From positions 62,001-126,000 of the forward strand of contig JACZJC010000078.1 of assembly GCA_014860745.1 (NCBI GenBank): a stretch of DNA of 64,000 nucleotides, written 5' to 3'. This DNA is from Anaerolineales bacterium. Lineage in GTDB: Bacteria; Chloroflexota; Anaerolineae; Anaerolineales; Villigracilaceae. The first letter of the stretch is position 1, and every line of letters begins with the position of its first letter. The translations under genes and the position numbers were made by a program. The notes beneath the pieces were generated by a model that was not told where the DNA came from, searched no databases, and worked only from the letters and a program-made list of their open reading frames with translations. This document shows, piece by piece, positions 1 through 9,324 of this stretch.

Positions 1-883
1 TCAATAGGCCTTTTGCTTCCACTTTGAGCGCCACAAGATAGGGCGGCCTGGACTTTCCCATGGCCCACCACATCAACTTCCCAAGCGGACGAAGACCGCG
101 CTTTGGCGCAAGTTTGATACCGACGAAAACCAGCGGGGTGACGATGAGGTCTGCCAGCCAGTTTGAGCCTGAAATATAAAAGCCAGTTTCTTTGAGGGAG
201 GGATACATGGTTGGCAGATTTCGCAGCTCCTCAAAGAACATGGAATAACAGGTGCGTTTGCCGAGGTCTTTTCCAAAATTGAAAGAGCGCATTTCCCAGG
301 AGGTGGGTTTCGTCCACACACCGTTTTTGTAGACCTGTGCTTGATAATCGAGAAAGGCTTCCATGAGTTCGTCGACGGCTTCGGTGTAGGGAATGTTATT
401 CATGTTGAGGTAGCCAGCCGTGACGGCAGATTCAAGGATATCCATTTTTGTGGCTGCGTACCGAATCAGCGCGGCGGGCAGACCGGGGTGATAGCCCGCT
501 TCGGTAACGAAGCACAGCCCGGCTTGTTTGATTTCATTTTCGCGGGCATACAATGCATTTAGTTTTTTTGACGAGAATTGCACATCCAAATAATCAACTC
601 TCGCGTCGATACAGGCGCGGACAACTGTTTCAGCGTGGTGAGTGGTTGGGGCGGCAACCAGGCATAAGTTTACATTTTGAAGCGCTTGTGCGAGGCTGTC
701 CGAGTCTGAAGCGTCCACTCGTCTCACCGTCACTCGCGGGCTGTTTAATTCATCTGCAAATGATTTTGCCTTTTCCAGGCTGCGACCGGAAATGATGATG
801 TTTGCATCGGTTTGGGCAAGCAGGTGTTTGGCAAGAAATTTGCCCGTATAGCCGTAGCCGCCAAGAATGAGCAGGGTTTTCAT
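1..883 (-). CDS. Saccharopine dehydrogenase-like NAD(P)-binding protein (3' end outside window)
   Basis: The reading frame starts at an ATG at 883 and stays open to the window edge, giving about 294 residues without a stop. The N-terminus carries a Rossmann glycine motif, GGYGYTG at residues 8-14, followed by the pattern of the saccharopine dehydrogenase NADP-binding domain (a GRS at the second strand, then VDASDSDSL). Members act as NAD(P)-dependent reductases on varied substrates, including lipid-linked ones, so true lysine-pathway activity is not implied. It starts 11 bases after the stop of the upstream ICMT-like gene, so the two are probably cotranscribed. Family assignment is fairly sure; the substrate is unknown. 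Confidence 0.75.
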   Translation of the reverse strand, partial: MKTLLILGGYGYTGKFLAKHLLAQTDANIIISGRSLEKAKSFADELNSPRVTVRRVDASDSDSLAQALQNVNLCLVAAPTTHHAETVVRACIDARVDYLDVQFSSKKLNALYARENEIKQAGLCFVTEAGYHPGLPAALIRYAATKMDILESAVTAGYLNMNNIPYTEAVDELMEAFLDYQAQVYKNGVWTKPTSWEMRSFNFGKDLGKRTCYSMFFEELRNLPTMYPSLKETGFYISGSNWLADLIVTPLVFVGIKLAPKRGLRPLGKLMWWAMGKSRPPYLVALKVEAKGLL

Positions 884-893
884 TTTGTATCCC

Positions 894-1664
894 TTATTTG
901 CCAATGAAGATGAACTTCCAGAACAGCCCAATGTTGCGCGGGCTTACCCAAAAGGCGGGAGTGCGTTTGCGATATTCAGAATAAGTTGGGATGCGTTCGA
1001 GCAATTCCTTTTCTTCCACAAGCCGAATCCAGCCAAAAAATCCAAGCGGCATAAGAAATGAAAAGGTGATCGGGTAAATGCCCAGATTGAGAAATGCCAG
1101 CCCAAATCCCACACGGAGTATGCCCGCGTAAACGGGGTGCCGAAGAGCCTGGTATATGCCTGACTTGATGAGTTGTCCATTTTGGGGATGGTACACATAC
1201 AACATCGAAAGATTGTCGAAACCAAAAGTCAGGATGGAGCGGATCCAGAGTGAAATGCCGACGATTAAGTTATACCAGCCCAGAATGAAAAGGATGGTTG
1301 TGATGGTTGGTTGTGTGAATGTGAACTTGGGTCCGTTCATGTAACCAATGTGCGCAACCGCAGCAAGCAGCATGGCAAGCCCGGGGAGGGCGTATTTCCA
1401 AACGGCTTGGTTATAGGCTTGTTCCCCGTATTTTTCGAGAAGTCTATTTTTCTGGGTGAAAACGCGGCTGACAGATAGAAAACCGATTGCAACGATCACG
1501 ATCTGGCTGTCGAGGGTCCAGGTGGGGATCTGGTCGGTAAGAACGAAGTAAATGGTAACGAGAGAAAAAATAAACAAAAAACGGAATGCAAACTTTAGTT
1601 TTCCACCTGTTGAATTCAACTCAGGGACATACTTATTAAGTTCGTCCAAGCCTTTGAGCTGCAT
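894..1664 (-). CDS. ICMT/PEMT-family membrane methyltransferase
   Basis: A 256-residue integral membrane protein with about five to six hydrophobic segments. The C-terminal third has the signature of isoprenylcysteine/phospholipid methyltransferases: GIYQALRHPVYAG near residues 168-180, then EEKELLERIPTYSEYRKRTPAF near the C-terminus, which form the SAM-binding RHPxY and EExxL...Y..Y elements. Bacterial members methylate lipids or small molecules at the membrane; the substrate cannot be read from sequence. A good promoter lies just upstream and an AAGAGG ribosome binding site precedes the ATG. The gene is followed closely by the saccharopine-dehydrogenase-like gene. Confidence 0.8.
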   Translation of the reverse strand: MQLKGLDELNKYVPELNSTGGKLKFAFRFLFIFSLVTIYFVLTDQIPTWTLDSQIVIVAIGFLSVSRVFTQKNRLLEKYGEQAYNQAVWKYALPGLAMLLAAVAHIGYMNGPKFTFTQPTITTILFILGWYNLIVGISLWIRSILTFGFDNLSMLYVYHPQNGQLIKSGIYQALRHPVYAGILRVGFGLAFLNLGIYPITFSFLMPLGFFGWIRLVEEKELLERIPTYSEYRKRTPAFWVSPRNIGLFWKFIFIGK

Positions 1665-1679
1665 ATTGCCTCTTGCTTT

Positions 1680-1707
1680 AGTATAGTACTTCGTTGTGCA
1701 AAGTCAA
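1680..1707 (-). promoter_or_regulatory. Sigma70-like promoter for the ICMT-like gene
   Basis: On the minus strand TTGACT (1702-1707) and TATACT (1680-1685) are separated by 16 bases. The predicted start lies about 10 bases upstream of the ATG at 1664, leaving room only for the AAGAGG ribosome binding site. The rest of the 145-base gap holds no gene and only a weak 6-bp hairpin near 1760. Confidence 0.6.
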
Positions 1708-1809
1708 GCTGGAGAAATTCTTGTTCTTGAGGTGTGAATCAACACAATATACTGATTGGCGTAATCAGCTTTTTAGCGCCCCAAATTTTATCCAAGCTCA
1801 TAAGTTAGC

Positions 1810-2421
1810 TTATTGATCGGCTGGATTTATCTTCAGGTCGTCGGCCGAAACGTGGATGGACCCCAGTGCTTTGAAACTCAAATTCCCCGCTTCGAGATTG
1901 TATTTATTATTAATTCTTTCGAACAGGGCATGATAGCCAGCCTTGACCATTTCTTTCCAATCCAGCCCGAGGAGGGCGGCGATCTGCTGGATAGCCCGGG
2001 TGTCCTCCCCTTCGATTTCCACAAATTCACCATAGGGCAGCTCGTCGAGCATGATGTGGACATCGCCCATTTCAAAGGTCGTACGGAATTTTTCGTAGAA
2101 AACGATCGGTTTGAAACCCAACTCTTCCAAAAATTGTCTGGCGCTTTCGAAATCCCCAACCACGAATTCGATCTCCCTGCGGGTGAGCACGCCGTCTTCC
2201 GTCACCTCGCTGGGGCCTTTGTATGTGAAACGCGCTTCTGTATCCTTCCGCAGGCGCAAAACCCTGCTTTTATTCCTCAACTCGTTATGCGGAGTATCAT
2301 AGCGGAAATTGATCTCATGCACCCGCGGTTGAATCAAATGCGCATTCAATTCAAGAAGGCGCAACTCGATTTTTTTCAGGTTACGCACGAAGAACTTGGC
2401 TTCGGTCTCCTGCCCGTTCAT
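1810..2421 (-). CDS. CYTH domain protein (class IV adenylate cyclase / thiamine-triphosphatase superfamily)
   Basis: A 203-residue protein. The N-terminal ETEAK (residues 5-9) is the ExExK motif that coordinates metal and triphosphate in the CYTH fold. Further barrel strands follow: LRLRKD with the basic residues, a TYKGP strand, RREIEF, and MLDELPYGEFVEIEG with the acidic residues of the distal strands. CYTH enzymes hydrolyse or cyclise triphosphorylated substrates such as ATP, thiamine triphosphate or tripolyphosphate in the cytoplasm; which one applies here is not visible. It begins 4 bases after the biotin carrier gene stop, so it is the last gene of the carboxylase transcript. Confidence 0.85.
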   Translation of the reverse strand: MNGQETEAKFFVRNLKKIELRLLELNAHLIQPRVHEINFRYDTPHNELRNKSRVLRLRKDTEARFTYKGPSEVTEDGVLTRREIEFVVGDFESARQFLEELGFKPIVFYEKFRTTFEMGDVHIMLDELPYGEFVEIEGEDTRAIQQIAALLGLDWKEMVKAGYHALFERINNKYNLEAGNLSFKALGSIHVSADDLKINPADQ

Positions 2422-2425
2422 GGGA

Positions 2426-2923
2426 TCAATGCAGGCTCAACAAGGCCTGTTTTTGCTCCACGCTTTCGCCGGCCTTCACACGGATTCTCCCCATCATCCC
2501 GTCTCGCGGGGCTTTGAGTTCGTTCTGCATCTTCATCGATTCGAGGATCAGCAGAACCTGGCCCTTTTTAACGGGCTGGCCTTCCTCGACAAGCAAGCTC
2601 ACGACAAGCCCGGGCATGGGCGCCTTAAGGTGGAATTCGCCTCCCTCAGCCACCCCTCCGCCCGCTGCTGCCCTCAAGCGCTTCTCTCTTTCGTCCTCCA
2701 CCTTTACCTGGAACTGCCGTCCGCGTAAGAGCACCTCCCAATCTTCCTCCCCTTGATAGACAAAGGACTCGTACGATTTCCCATCGAAGATAAGCGAATA
2801 GACCGGCTGTCCGCTGACCGATTCGAAATCCACTGCAACCAGCCGGTCACCGACGCGGATGTGCCGATCATCCACCACTTCAATCTCGAATTCTTTCCCG
2901 TCAATCGTTGTCACATATTTCAT
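2426..2923 (-). CDS. Biotin carboxyl carrier subunit of acyl-CoA carboxylase
   Basis: A 165-residue protein with a C-terminal biotinyl/lipoyl domain of about 75 residues. The biotin attachment motif is ESMKMQ, with the acceptor lysine at about residue 131; Ser replaces the usual Ala before MKM, as in many propionyl- or pyruvate-type carriers. The N-terminal half resembles the segment linking carboxylase and carrier in fused alpha subunits. A GAGG ribosome binding site precedes the ATG. It lies directly downstream of accC and upstream of the CYTH gene. It carries carboxybiotin between the biotin carboxylase and carboxyltransferase encoded beside it. Confidence 0.92.
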   Translation of the reverse strand: MKYVTTIDGKEFEIEVVDDRHIRVGDRLVAVDFESVSGQPVYSLIFDGKSYESFVYQGEEDWEVLLRGRQFQVKVEDEREKRLRAAAGGGVAEGGEFHLKAPMPGLVVSLLVEEGQPVKKGQVLLILESMKMQNELKAPRDGMMGRIRVKAGESVEQKQALLSLH

Positions 2924-2968
2924 GGTTAAACCTCAATTCAAATTCGCCGATCGTAAAAAGTAAATTTT

Positions 2969-4477
2969 CTACCGATGCATTCGTTCCCAACGACCGACCC
3001 ATTTCCAATTGCTCGTGTCGCGCTCATTGCGGCGGACGATTTGAGCCGAGCGCTCGGTCTGTTTGTGGGCGACCAGTGTGGCAAGGATGGCGGCGATCTC
3101 GGCATTTGAATTCTTAATTTCGGTGGAGCCGTCCATTGAGAAGCGCTCTTCCACAAAGCGAGTATCAAACTGACCACCCATGAAGCGGTGCGAATCCATC
3201 AAGGTCTGATGGAAGGGGATATTTGTCCGCACGCCGACGATGCGATATTCCTCCAGTGCGCGGCGCATCCGCAGGATGGCCTGGGCGCGGGTCTCGCCCC
3301 AGACGATCAACTTGGCGATCATCGGGTCGTAATATGGCGTGATCTCGAAACCTGGGTACACGCCTGTATCCACGCGAACGCCGGGCCCTGTGGGAAGGAT
3401 GCTATGCGTGATGCGCCCGGTCGACGGCATAAATCCATTGAATGGGTCTTCGGCATTCACACGGCACTCGATGGCATGCCCCTTGAAATGAATCTGCTCC
3501 TGTGTGTAGCTCAGTTGCCGGCCCCGTGCGATGCGGATCTGTTCGGCGACGATATCCACGCCGGTTACCATCTCTGTGATGGGGTGTTCCACCTGCAGGC
3601 GGGTGTTCATTTCGAGGAAATAAAAATTGCGGTCTTTGTCCACCAAAAATTCGATCGTGCCCGCATTGACGTAATCCACTGCCTGCGCGGATTTCACTGC
3701 CACGCTTCCCATTTTTTCGCGCAATTCATCGTCGAGGAATGGCGAAGGCGCCTCCTCCAATAATTTTTGATGACGGCGCTGGATGGAGCACTCACGCTCG
3801 CCAAGGTGAATCACATTGCCCTGCGAATCTGCCATGATCTGAAATTCGATATGGCGCGCGCCTTCGACCAGTTTTTCCAAATAGACATTCCCATCACCGA
3901 ACGAGGATTCCGCCTCGCGTCTCGCGGACTGAAGCAGGGTCGGCATTTCCTCCAGGCTTTTTACCTCCCTCATGCCTTTTCCGCCGCCGCCCGCAGTGGC
4001 CTTGATCAGCAAAGGAAATCCGATGCTTGGAGCGATGTTCAACAGATCATCATCCGTCATGTTGCCAACAGCCTCTGTGCCCGGCACCACGGGAACATTT
4101 GCCTTGATGACGGTTGCGCGCGCCTTGCCTTTATCGCCCATTGCTGCAATGGAGGAAGGTTTTGGACCGATAAAGGTAATGCCAAGGTCTGCGCATTTCG
4201 CCGCGAAATCTTCACGCTCAGCTAAAAAGCCATAGCCGGGGTGGATCGCATTTGCACCAGATTTTTTGGCAATATCCAAAATCTTATCCGCCCGCAAATA
4301 GGATTCACGCGAAGGCGCAGGGCCGAGCAGATACGCCTCATCGGCATAACGGACATGCAGGGCGTTTCGGTCGGCTTCGGAGAAAACAGCGACGGTTTCA
4401 AGGCCCAGTTCACGGCAGGCGCGGATGATACGGACGGCGATCTCGCCGCGATTTGCAATTAAGACTTTATTGAACAT
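2969..4477 (-). CDS. accC: Biotin carboxylase subunit of acyl-CoA carboxylase
   Basis: A 502-residue ATP-grasp enzyme that carboxylates biotin with bicarbonate and ATP. Visible landmarks are the N-terminal KVLIANRGEIAVRI, HPGYGFLAE near residue 80, the glycine-rich ATP loop GGGGKGMR near 165, CSIQRRHQKLLEEAPSP near 230, and EMNTRLQVEHPITEMVTGVD near 290. The C-terminal extension of about 50 residues after the carboxylase core resembles that of propionyl-type alpha subunits without the fused carrier. GAGG precedes the ATG. It is separated from pccB upstream by a palindromic repeat and followed by the carrier gene. Confidence 0.95.
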   Translation of the reverse strand: MFNKVLIANRGEIAVRIIRACRELGLETVAVFSEADRNALHVRYADEAYLLGPAPSRESYLRADKILDIAKKSGANAIHPGYGFLAEREDFAAKCADLGITFIGPKPSSIAAMGDKGKARATVIKANVPVVPGTEAVGNMTDDDLLNIAPSIGFPLLIKATAGGGGKGMREVKSLEEMPTLLQSARREAESSFGDGNVYLEKLVEGARHIEFQIMADSQGNVIHLGERECSIQRRHQKLLEEAPSPFLDDELREKMGSVAVKSAQAVDYVNAGTIEFLVDKDRNFYFLEMNTRLQVEHPITEMVTGVDIVAEQIRIARGRQLSYTQEQIHFKGHAIECRVNAEDPFNGFMPSTGRITHSILPTGPGVRVDTGVYPGFEITPYYDPMIAKLIVWGETRAQAILRMRRALEEYRIVGVRTNIPFHQTLMDSHRFMGGQFDTRFVEERFSMDGSTEIKNSNAEIAAILATLVAHKQTERSAQIVRRNERDTSNWKWVGRWERMHR

Positions 4478-4490
4478 AACACCTCTCAGA

Positions 4491-4574
4491 TGTCATTGCG
4501 AAGGGAATTTCCCGAAGCAGTTCTCTCGTTATTGGGAGATTGCTTAAGCGAAAGAACGCCGCCTCGCAATGACA
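4491..4574. repeat. Nested palindromic (REP-like) element between pccB and accC
   Basis: The outer arms are TGTCATTGCGAAG (4491-4503) and its near-perfect complement CCTCGCAATGACA (4562-4574). An inner imperfect pair, GAAGCAG..TCTC and GAGATTGCTT, sits between them, so the whole segment can fold as a nested stem. Arms of the type GTCATTGCGAGG with an inner GAAGCAATCTC are familiar from dispersed palindromic elements of environmental bacteria. Its position inside the carboxylase operon suggests it could affect read-through or mRNA stability. Confidence 0.7.
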
Positions 4575-4576
4575 TG

Positions 4577-6124
4577 CTATAACGGAATGTTCCCGTGTTT
4601 CTTGGCAGGATTGCCATCGCGCTTGTTGCTCAACATCTCCAACGCATTGATCAAACGCGGACGGGTTTCCTTGGGCTCGATCACATCGTCAATGTAGCCG
4701 CGGGAAGCCGCCACATAGGGGTTTGCAAATTTTTCCTTATACTCCGCCACCAGCTCCGCCTTTTTCTTGGCCGGGTCTTTTGCTGCTTCGAGTTCTTTGC
4801 GGAAAATGATATTCACCGCGCCGTCCGGTCCCATCACTGCGATCTCGGCTGTCGGCCACGCCAGATTCACGTCACCTCGGATATGCTTGGACGACATGAC
4901 GCAATATGCCCCGCCATAAGCCTTGCGGGTAATGACGGTTAGTTTCGGCACAGTCGCTTCACAGTAGGCATACAGCAATTTCGCACCGGAACGGATGATG
5001 CCGTGGTGTTCCTGAATTGTGCCCGGCAGGAAGCCCGGCACATCTTCAAAGGTGATGATCGGGAAATTGAAGGAATCGCAGAAGCGCACGAACCGTGCGG
5101 CTTTTTCACTTGCGTCGATATCCAGCACCCCCGCCAAAACAGCGGGTTGATTCGCGACAATACCGACCGAATGCCCGCCGAGCCGTGCAAATCCAACTAC
5201 AACATTCTGCGCATAATTTTCGTGGATCTCGAAAAACTGGCCGTTATCCACGATCATGCCGATGACTTCCTTGATATCGTACGGTTTGTTGGGGTCGTCG
5301 GGAATGATGCCATTCAAGCCCTCTTCCATGCGCAGCGGGTCGTCCCCCGGCACGAAGGGCGCATCTTCCATGTTATTCTGCGGCATGTAACTCAATAATT
5401 TGCGGATGAGATACAACGTATCCGCTTCACTGTCGGCGGCAACGTGGCAGACGCCAGATTTTTCGGAATGCACACCTGCACCGCCCAGTTCCTCCTGGGT
5501 CACTTCTTCATGAGTGACGGTCTTGACAACGTCCGGCCCGGTGACGAACATATAGGAAGTGTTGCGGGTCATAAAAATAAAATCCGTCAGGGCGGGGGAG
5601 TAGACCGCGCCGCCAGCGCAGGGTCCCATGATCGCGGAAATTTGCGGAATGACTCCGGAAGCCATCGTGTTGCGCAGGAAGATATCCGCGTAACCCGCAA
5701 GCGATACCACGCCTTCCTGAATTCGCGCGCCGCCGGAATCGTTCAAACCAATAATTGGCGCGCCGTTTTTCATCGCCATATCCATTACTTTGCAGATTTT
5801 CTCCGCATGAACCTCGCCCAGACTTCCGCCGAACACGGTGAAATCCTGTGAAAATACATATACAAGCCGGCCTTCCACAGTGCCCCAGCCAGTTACCACC
5901 GAGTCGCTCATGAATTTCTGTTCATCGAGACCGAAATCATGGGTGCGGTGTACCACAAACGGGTCCACTTCGCGGAAAGAGCCTTTATCCAACAAAAGGT
6001 CGAGCCGTTCCCGGGCGGTCAGGCGTCCTTTTTTGTGCTGCGCTTCGATGCGCGCCTGTCCACCGCCAAGGCGCGATTGCGCTTTTTGGTCATTCAATTT
6101 CTGGATTTTCGATAATTCGCTCAT
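4577..6124 (-). CDS. pccB: Acyl-CoA (propionyl/methylmalonyl-type) carboxylase carboxyltransferase subunit
   Basis: A 515-residue carboxyltransferase of the crotonase fold, full length for PccB/MmdA. The N-terminal half has [43 protein letters not shown] and the strongly PccB-like [18 protein letters not shown]. The C-terminal half has [17 protein letters not shown] and [15 protein letters not shown]. It transfers CO2 from carboxybiotin to an acyl-CoA, most likely propionyl-CoA. No methylmalonyl-CoA mutase or epimerase gene is in the window, so the substrate is by homology. Its first 35 bases overlap the end of the preceding membrane protein gene. The carrier and carboxylase subunits follow on the same strand. 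Confidence 0.92.
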   Translation of the reverse strand: MSELSKIQKLNDQKAQSRLGGGQARIEAQHKKGRLTARERLDLLLDKGSFREVDPFVVHRTHDFGLDEQKFMSDSVVTGWGTVEGRLVYVFSQDFTVFGGSLGEVHAEKICKVMDMAMKNGAPIIGLNDSGGARIQEGVVSLAGYADIFLRNTMASGVIPQISAIMGPCAGGAVYSPALTDFIFMTRNTSYMFVTGPDVVKTVTHEEVTQEELGGAGVHSEKSGVCHVAADSEADTLYLIRKLLSYMPQNNMEDAPFVPGDDPLRMEEGLNGIIPDDPNKPYDIKEVIGMIVDNGQFFEIHENYAQNVVVGFARLGGHSVGIVANQPAVLAGVLDIDASEKAARFVRFCDSFNFPIITFEDVPGFLPGTIQEHHGIIRSGAKLLYAYCEATVPKLTVITRKAYGGAYCVMSSKHIRGDVNLAWPTAEIAVMGPDGAVNIIFRKELEAAKDPAKKKAELVAEYKEKFANPYVAASRGYIDDVIEPKETRPRLINALEMLSNKRDGNPAKKHGNIPL

Positions 6125-6503
6125 AGGCCTCTCTCAAAAGTGATTTGTTGGCAAAATAAATGAGGATCAGGTATCCCAGATTCACTATAACAGCAAACAT
6201 TGTATTTGGTCGCGGGTTTTGGAAAAAGAACCGCTCGCTCCAATACCAGACCGTATAACCTGCTCCCGTTACAAGCAGCATTTTCCCAGCCCATGATTTT
6301 TTCTGCCAAATGCCCCAATACAGGACGCACCCAAGGATCACCCATACCCCGCCAATTCCTGCACTGATATTCGGCGCCAGCCGGGCGGAGAATTCCTTCA
6401 ACACATTGCTCCATGCAAGGGAGGTCCACAGACGGAGGAGGTTCCAGGTTATGGTGATTAACACCGCCCAGAGTGTCAGGGTTACAGAGAAAGGTCTTTT
6501 CAT
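6090..6503 (-). CDS. Small four-TM membrane protein, unknown function
   Basis: A protein of 137 residues starting at MKRPFS; longer in-frame starts exist but would run into the upstream lipoprotein gene. It has about four hydrophobic segments with Trp-rich stretches ([28 protein letters not shown]) and ends in a charged tail. I recognise no family with confidence. It begins 2 bases after the lipoprotein stop and overlaps the start of pccB by 35 bases, so it is translationally linked to both. Overlap with pccB is unusual but the frame is clean. Confidence 0.6.
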   Translation of the reverse strand: MKRPFSVTLTLWAVLITITWNLLRLWTSLAWSNVLKEFSARLAPNISAGIGGVWVILGCVLYWGIWQKKSWAGKMLLVTGAGYTVWYWSERFFFQNPRPNTMFAVIVNLGYLILIYFANKSLLREAYERIIENPEIE

Positions 6504-6505
6504 AG

Positions 6506-7204
6506 TTAGGGCGTGGGTGTGACGATACCCGGGTGCCTGAAAATCCGCGGCTCCACCCAAACAGCGTAATCTCCGGCCGGGTCTCCATTGTCGCGCACGA
6601 TCAAGGTAAGCCGCACCGTTTGGTTTGCTATCAAGTCGAGCGGAAAATTAACCAAGTGCGGGAGTTCCGCATAGTTATACGGCCAGGCGGGGAATGGATC
6701 GAAAAATTTCCCGCTTTCGTCATAATAACCCAGCGAGAAGGTGACATCGCATTGTGCTTCGGGCATGCAATACAGTTGGGTGCGGAAAAAATCTCCGAAC
6801 TCTATCTTTCGGGCGGGAAAGGCTCCAAAAATACCCAGGAACCTTCCGTCCTGCGATGGGACAGCCAGGATGGCGTCAGCATGATACGGCAGGCTTAATT
6901 CGGTTTGAGTCAGTAAACCGACAAATCCCGATTCAAGTTGGCCCCTCACTCCGGGGCAGGGAAGCTCCTGCCCGTTATTTGTCCATTTGGCTTTGCATGC
7001 ATCGGGTGTGAAATAATAGACAGTATTCGCATCATCGTCGAGCGGGGAGACGGCGAACGTGGCTGTTGGCGTAGGTGGCGTCGGCGTGGGGGAGGCTTGG
7101 GAAGTGGAAGCAGGCAAAGGGTCCGCGGGTTGAGGCGCTGCCGGTGCGGATGCGCATGCTGACAGCAGGGCTAATGTCAATGCGATGGCCAGGGTATTTT
7201 TCAA
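6506..7204 (-). CDS. Predicted secreted lipoprotein, unknown function
   Basis: A 232-residue protein with a lipoprotein signal peptide: MKNT, a hydrophobic stretch, then the lipobox LLSAC with the acceptor Cys at residue 17. A low-complexity Pro/Thr/Ala/Ser linker of about 30 residues follows, typical of surface lipoproteins of this lineage. The folded part contains four further cysteines (DACKAKW, LPCPG, LYCMPEAQC) that could form two disulfides. No enzymatic motif is visible. It lies between a GT-C membrane protein and a small membrane protein in a tight minus-strand run. Confidence 0.75.
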   Translation of the reverse strand: MKNTLAIALTLALLSACASAPAAPQPADPLPASTSQASPTPTPPTPTATFAVSPLDDDANTVYYFTPDACKAKWTNNGQELPCPGVRGQLESGFVGLLTQTELSLPYHADAILAVPSQDGRFLGIFGAFPARKIEFGDFFRTQLYCMPEAQCDVTFSLGYYDESGKFFDPFPAWPYNYAELPHLVNFPLDLIANQTVRLTLIVRDNGDPAGDYAVWVEPRIFRHPGIVTPTP

Positions 7205-7213
7205 ATCATCCTC

Positions 7214-9283
7214 TTAATATTTTGGTTCTTCCAGCAAATAGAATAAACCCTTGCCGCCGTAGCTGCTGTAACGTTCGAGGAAGGGTGCGAATTGACCGAA
7301 GTAAGGCGGGAGAGCGAGGAGCCGCGGATTGGCAAAGACAAGAGTCATGCCGCGATCCCGCAAGAATGCGGATGCTTCTCCGTTTTGCAGGGCATGAAAA
7401 TAATCGTTGCTGTTGATCAAGCCGTCCATGTTTATAATGGTGCGGTCGCGGATGAAATATCCTACATTGCCGCCGCCTGTCATACCGATGATGCTGCCGG
7501 GAGGTGTATTCGCTTCGAGATATCGGACAACGTCCATGTATGGACGGTCGGGGTCGAAGTAATTATGCCGCATGGATGTCACTGCGAAGTCAGTCAGGTT
7601 GTAGGCGAAGATTGTGAAGATGCCAATCGCGATAGTCTGCAGGGCGAGGCGGGCAAATTTTATACGAAGCAAAGGCCGCAGGAGCAGGTCGAGGAAGTAG
7701 CTGCCTAAAAGGGTGACGAGAATCATCTGGCTGACCCAATACCATTCCTTGACTCCACCATACGAAGTGGCCGAATAAGACAGGAGATGAATCCCGCTGG
7801 CGGCAAAGATAGGGATGAAAGTCAGCTTCGAGCTTATATGCACTGCGCGATGTTTGTTTGCGAAGAAAAGCGCCAGCCCCGCGATGCATAGAATTGCCAT
7901 GGCAATGTAATACCGCCCGTCTTCCATCTCGACGCTGGGAAAGACTCCGCGAAGTAAATTGCCGAGCCAAAGTACGATATCGGTGCCGGGGTCCCAGGGA
8001 TTGAATGCGTCTTTGCTAATTCCAAAGAAGGCATACCAATTTGAGGCGGGACGCTCGTAGACGGTGCTCGGCATGCTTCCCCACCAGCGTTTGATCTGCC
8101 CGCTTACCGGGCTGGATGTGCCAAACATGATTTTGTTCAAGAGCATGTAAAAAGCCAGGAATCCACCCAACACCCCGTAATAGGTTAATCCTTCGTTGAA
8201 CCATGTTTTCCAATTCCCTTTCAATTCGGCCACCGGCGAATCCGTTTTGACGGATATTGAACGGCTCAACGCGAAAGCGGCGAGTCGAATCATGGAAAGC
8301 AGGAACAGGCTCAACCCCCAATCCAGAAGAAAGGCGGTACGCGGGAAGTTTTTCGCCACGCCGATCTGGGTGAGAATTAAATACAGAGCTGTCGTGATGA
8401 TCGTGCCGGTTGTGAGCGCGAAGAAGGTTTGACGGAGAACTTTCCATATGGAACTTGCGCGCGGGTTTAGATACGCACCAAAAAAATATAAGGCTAGGAT
8501 TTTTACTCCGAAGGCAAGCACGGTTGCTTCGATTGCGGACGTGGCGTAGATGGTGTTGTACGAATCGATTCCAGTCCGGTAGGCTACCGAACTGACCATC
8601 GAAATGAAAATAGCAAGCATATCCAGGGGGAGCAGGCTGCGAATGACCCTGCCGCGAAAAACCACCCAAATCCCAACGATGAAGGCAAGGAAGACCAGGT
8701 CGAGCCGGCTGAACATGACAATGGATGCGGCTAGGGCGATCTCCACAATCTGGCGGGTAGTGACCGGTTTTGTGCGCCATTCCATTTCGAAGATGGACAG
8801 CTTGTAGATCAAATAAACGATGGCCAGAGCGGCCACGGGGCCTTCCAGTCCGTTTTCGTAAACAACAGCATGGATATAAAAATGGAAAGACCAGAATGAA
8901 GCAGCTACGATGGCAACCGCCTGCGAAAGATGAGTTTTCACCAACCGGTAGATGATCACAGCTGTGGCAGCCTGCATAACTGCCGCAACCATTAACAGCA
9001 CCCGCAGCGGCAGGATCAGGTCGAAACGGGCGAGCGCAAAAATGGGAATGCAGATGAGCATCCAAAGCGGGTGATAACCATTGGTCGGGTTGATCCCATC
9101 GAAGGTGCTTCCATACCCTTCGGTGATATTTTGGGCCACCTTGAAATAATAATAAGCATCGTCGCGCTTGAACCAGACATTCGGGAAATTGTACGCGTCC
9201 GCAAGCGCGGCGTATAAATGGATACTTAGGATGACGGTGACGAGGGTAACTTCAAATAATGAGAATCGTTTCAGAAATTTCAT
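7214..9283 (-). CDS. GT-C type membrane glycosyltransferase-like protein
   Basis: A 689-residue polytopic protein with roughly eleven to thirteen hydrophobic segments. The first periplasmic loop carries FKRDDAYYYFKVAQNI followed by GINPTNGYHPLWM; an acidic pair in this loop is the usual catalytic position of GT-C enzymes using polyprenyl-phosphate sugars. The last 110 residues are an extracytoplasmic domain (YMDVVRYLEANTPPGSIIG, DRTIINMDGLINSNDYF). The likely role is transfer of sugars to surface glycans or lipids; substrate unknown. An ADH gene precedes it 41 bases upstream. Confidence 0.75.
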   Translation of the reverse strand: MKFLKRFSLFEVTLVTVILSIHLYAALADAYNFPNVWFKRDDAYYYFKVAQNITEGYGSTFDGINPTNGYHPLWMLICIPIFALARFDLILPLRVLLMVAAVMQAATAVIIYRLVKTHLSQAVAIVAASFWSFHFYIHAVVYENGLEGPVAALAIVYLIYKLSIFEMEWRTKPVTTRQIVEIALAASIVMFSRLDLVFLAFIVGIWVVFRGRVIRSLLPLDMLAIFISMVSSVAYRTGIDSYNTIYATSAIEATVLAFGVKILALYFFGAYLNPRASSIWKVLRQTFFALTTGTIITTALYLILTQIGVAKNFPRTAFLLDWGLSLFLLSMIRLAAFALSRSISVKTDSPVAELKGNWKTWFNEGLTYYGVLGGFLAFYMLLNKIMFGTSSPVSGQIKRWWGSMPSTVYERPASNWYAFFGISKDAFNPWDPGTDIVLWLGNLLRGVFPSVEMEDGRYYIAMAILCIAGLALFFANKHRAVHISSKLTFIPIFAASGIHLLSYSATSYGGVKEWYWVSQMILVTLLGSYFLDLLLRPLLRIKFARLALQTIAIGIFTIFAYNLTDFAVTSMRHNYFDPDRPYMDVVRYLEANTPPGSIIGMTGGGNVGYFIRDRTIINMDGLINSNDYFHALQNGEASAFLRDRGMTLVFANPRLLALPPYFGQFAPFLERYSSYGGKGLFYLLEEPKY

Positions 9284-9324
9284 TTTGTTTGCATCGGCCT
9301 TTAAGAATGCCGATTATACATGTC

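Noticed and set aside
1813-2517. A 234-codon plus-strand frame opposite the CYTH gene
   Set aside because: The CYTH motifs on the minus strand are clear; the plus frame is rich in Phe/His/Arg as expected of an antisense shadow.
3188-4225. Long plus-strand frames opposite accC
   Set aside because: They mirror the codon structure of accC, have no ribosome binding site or family pattern, and accC is certain.
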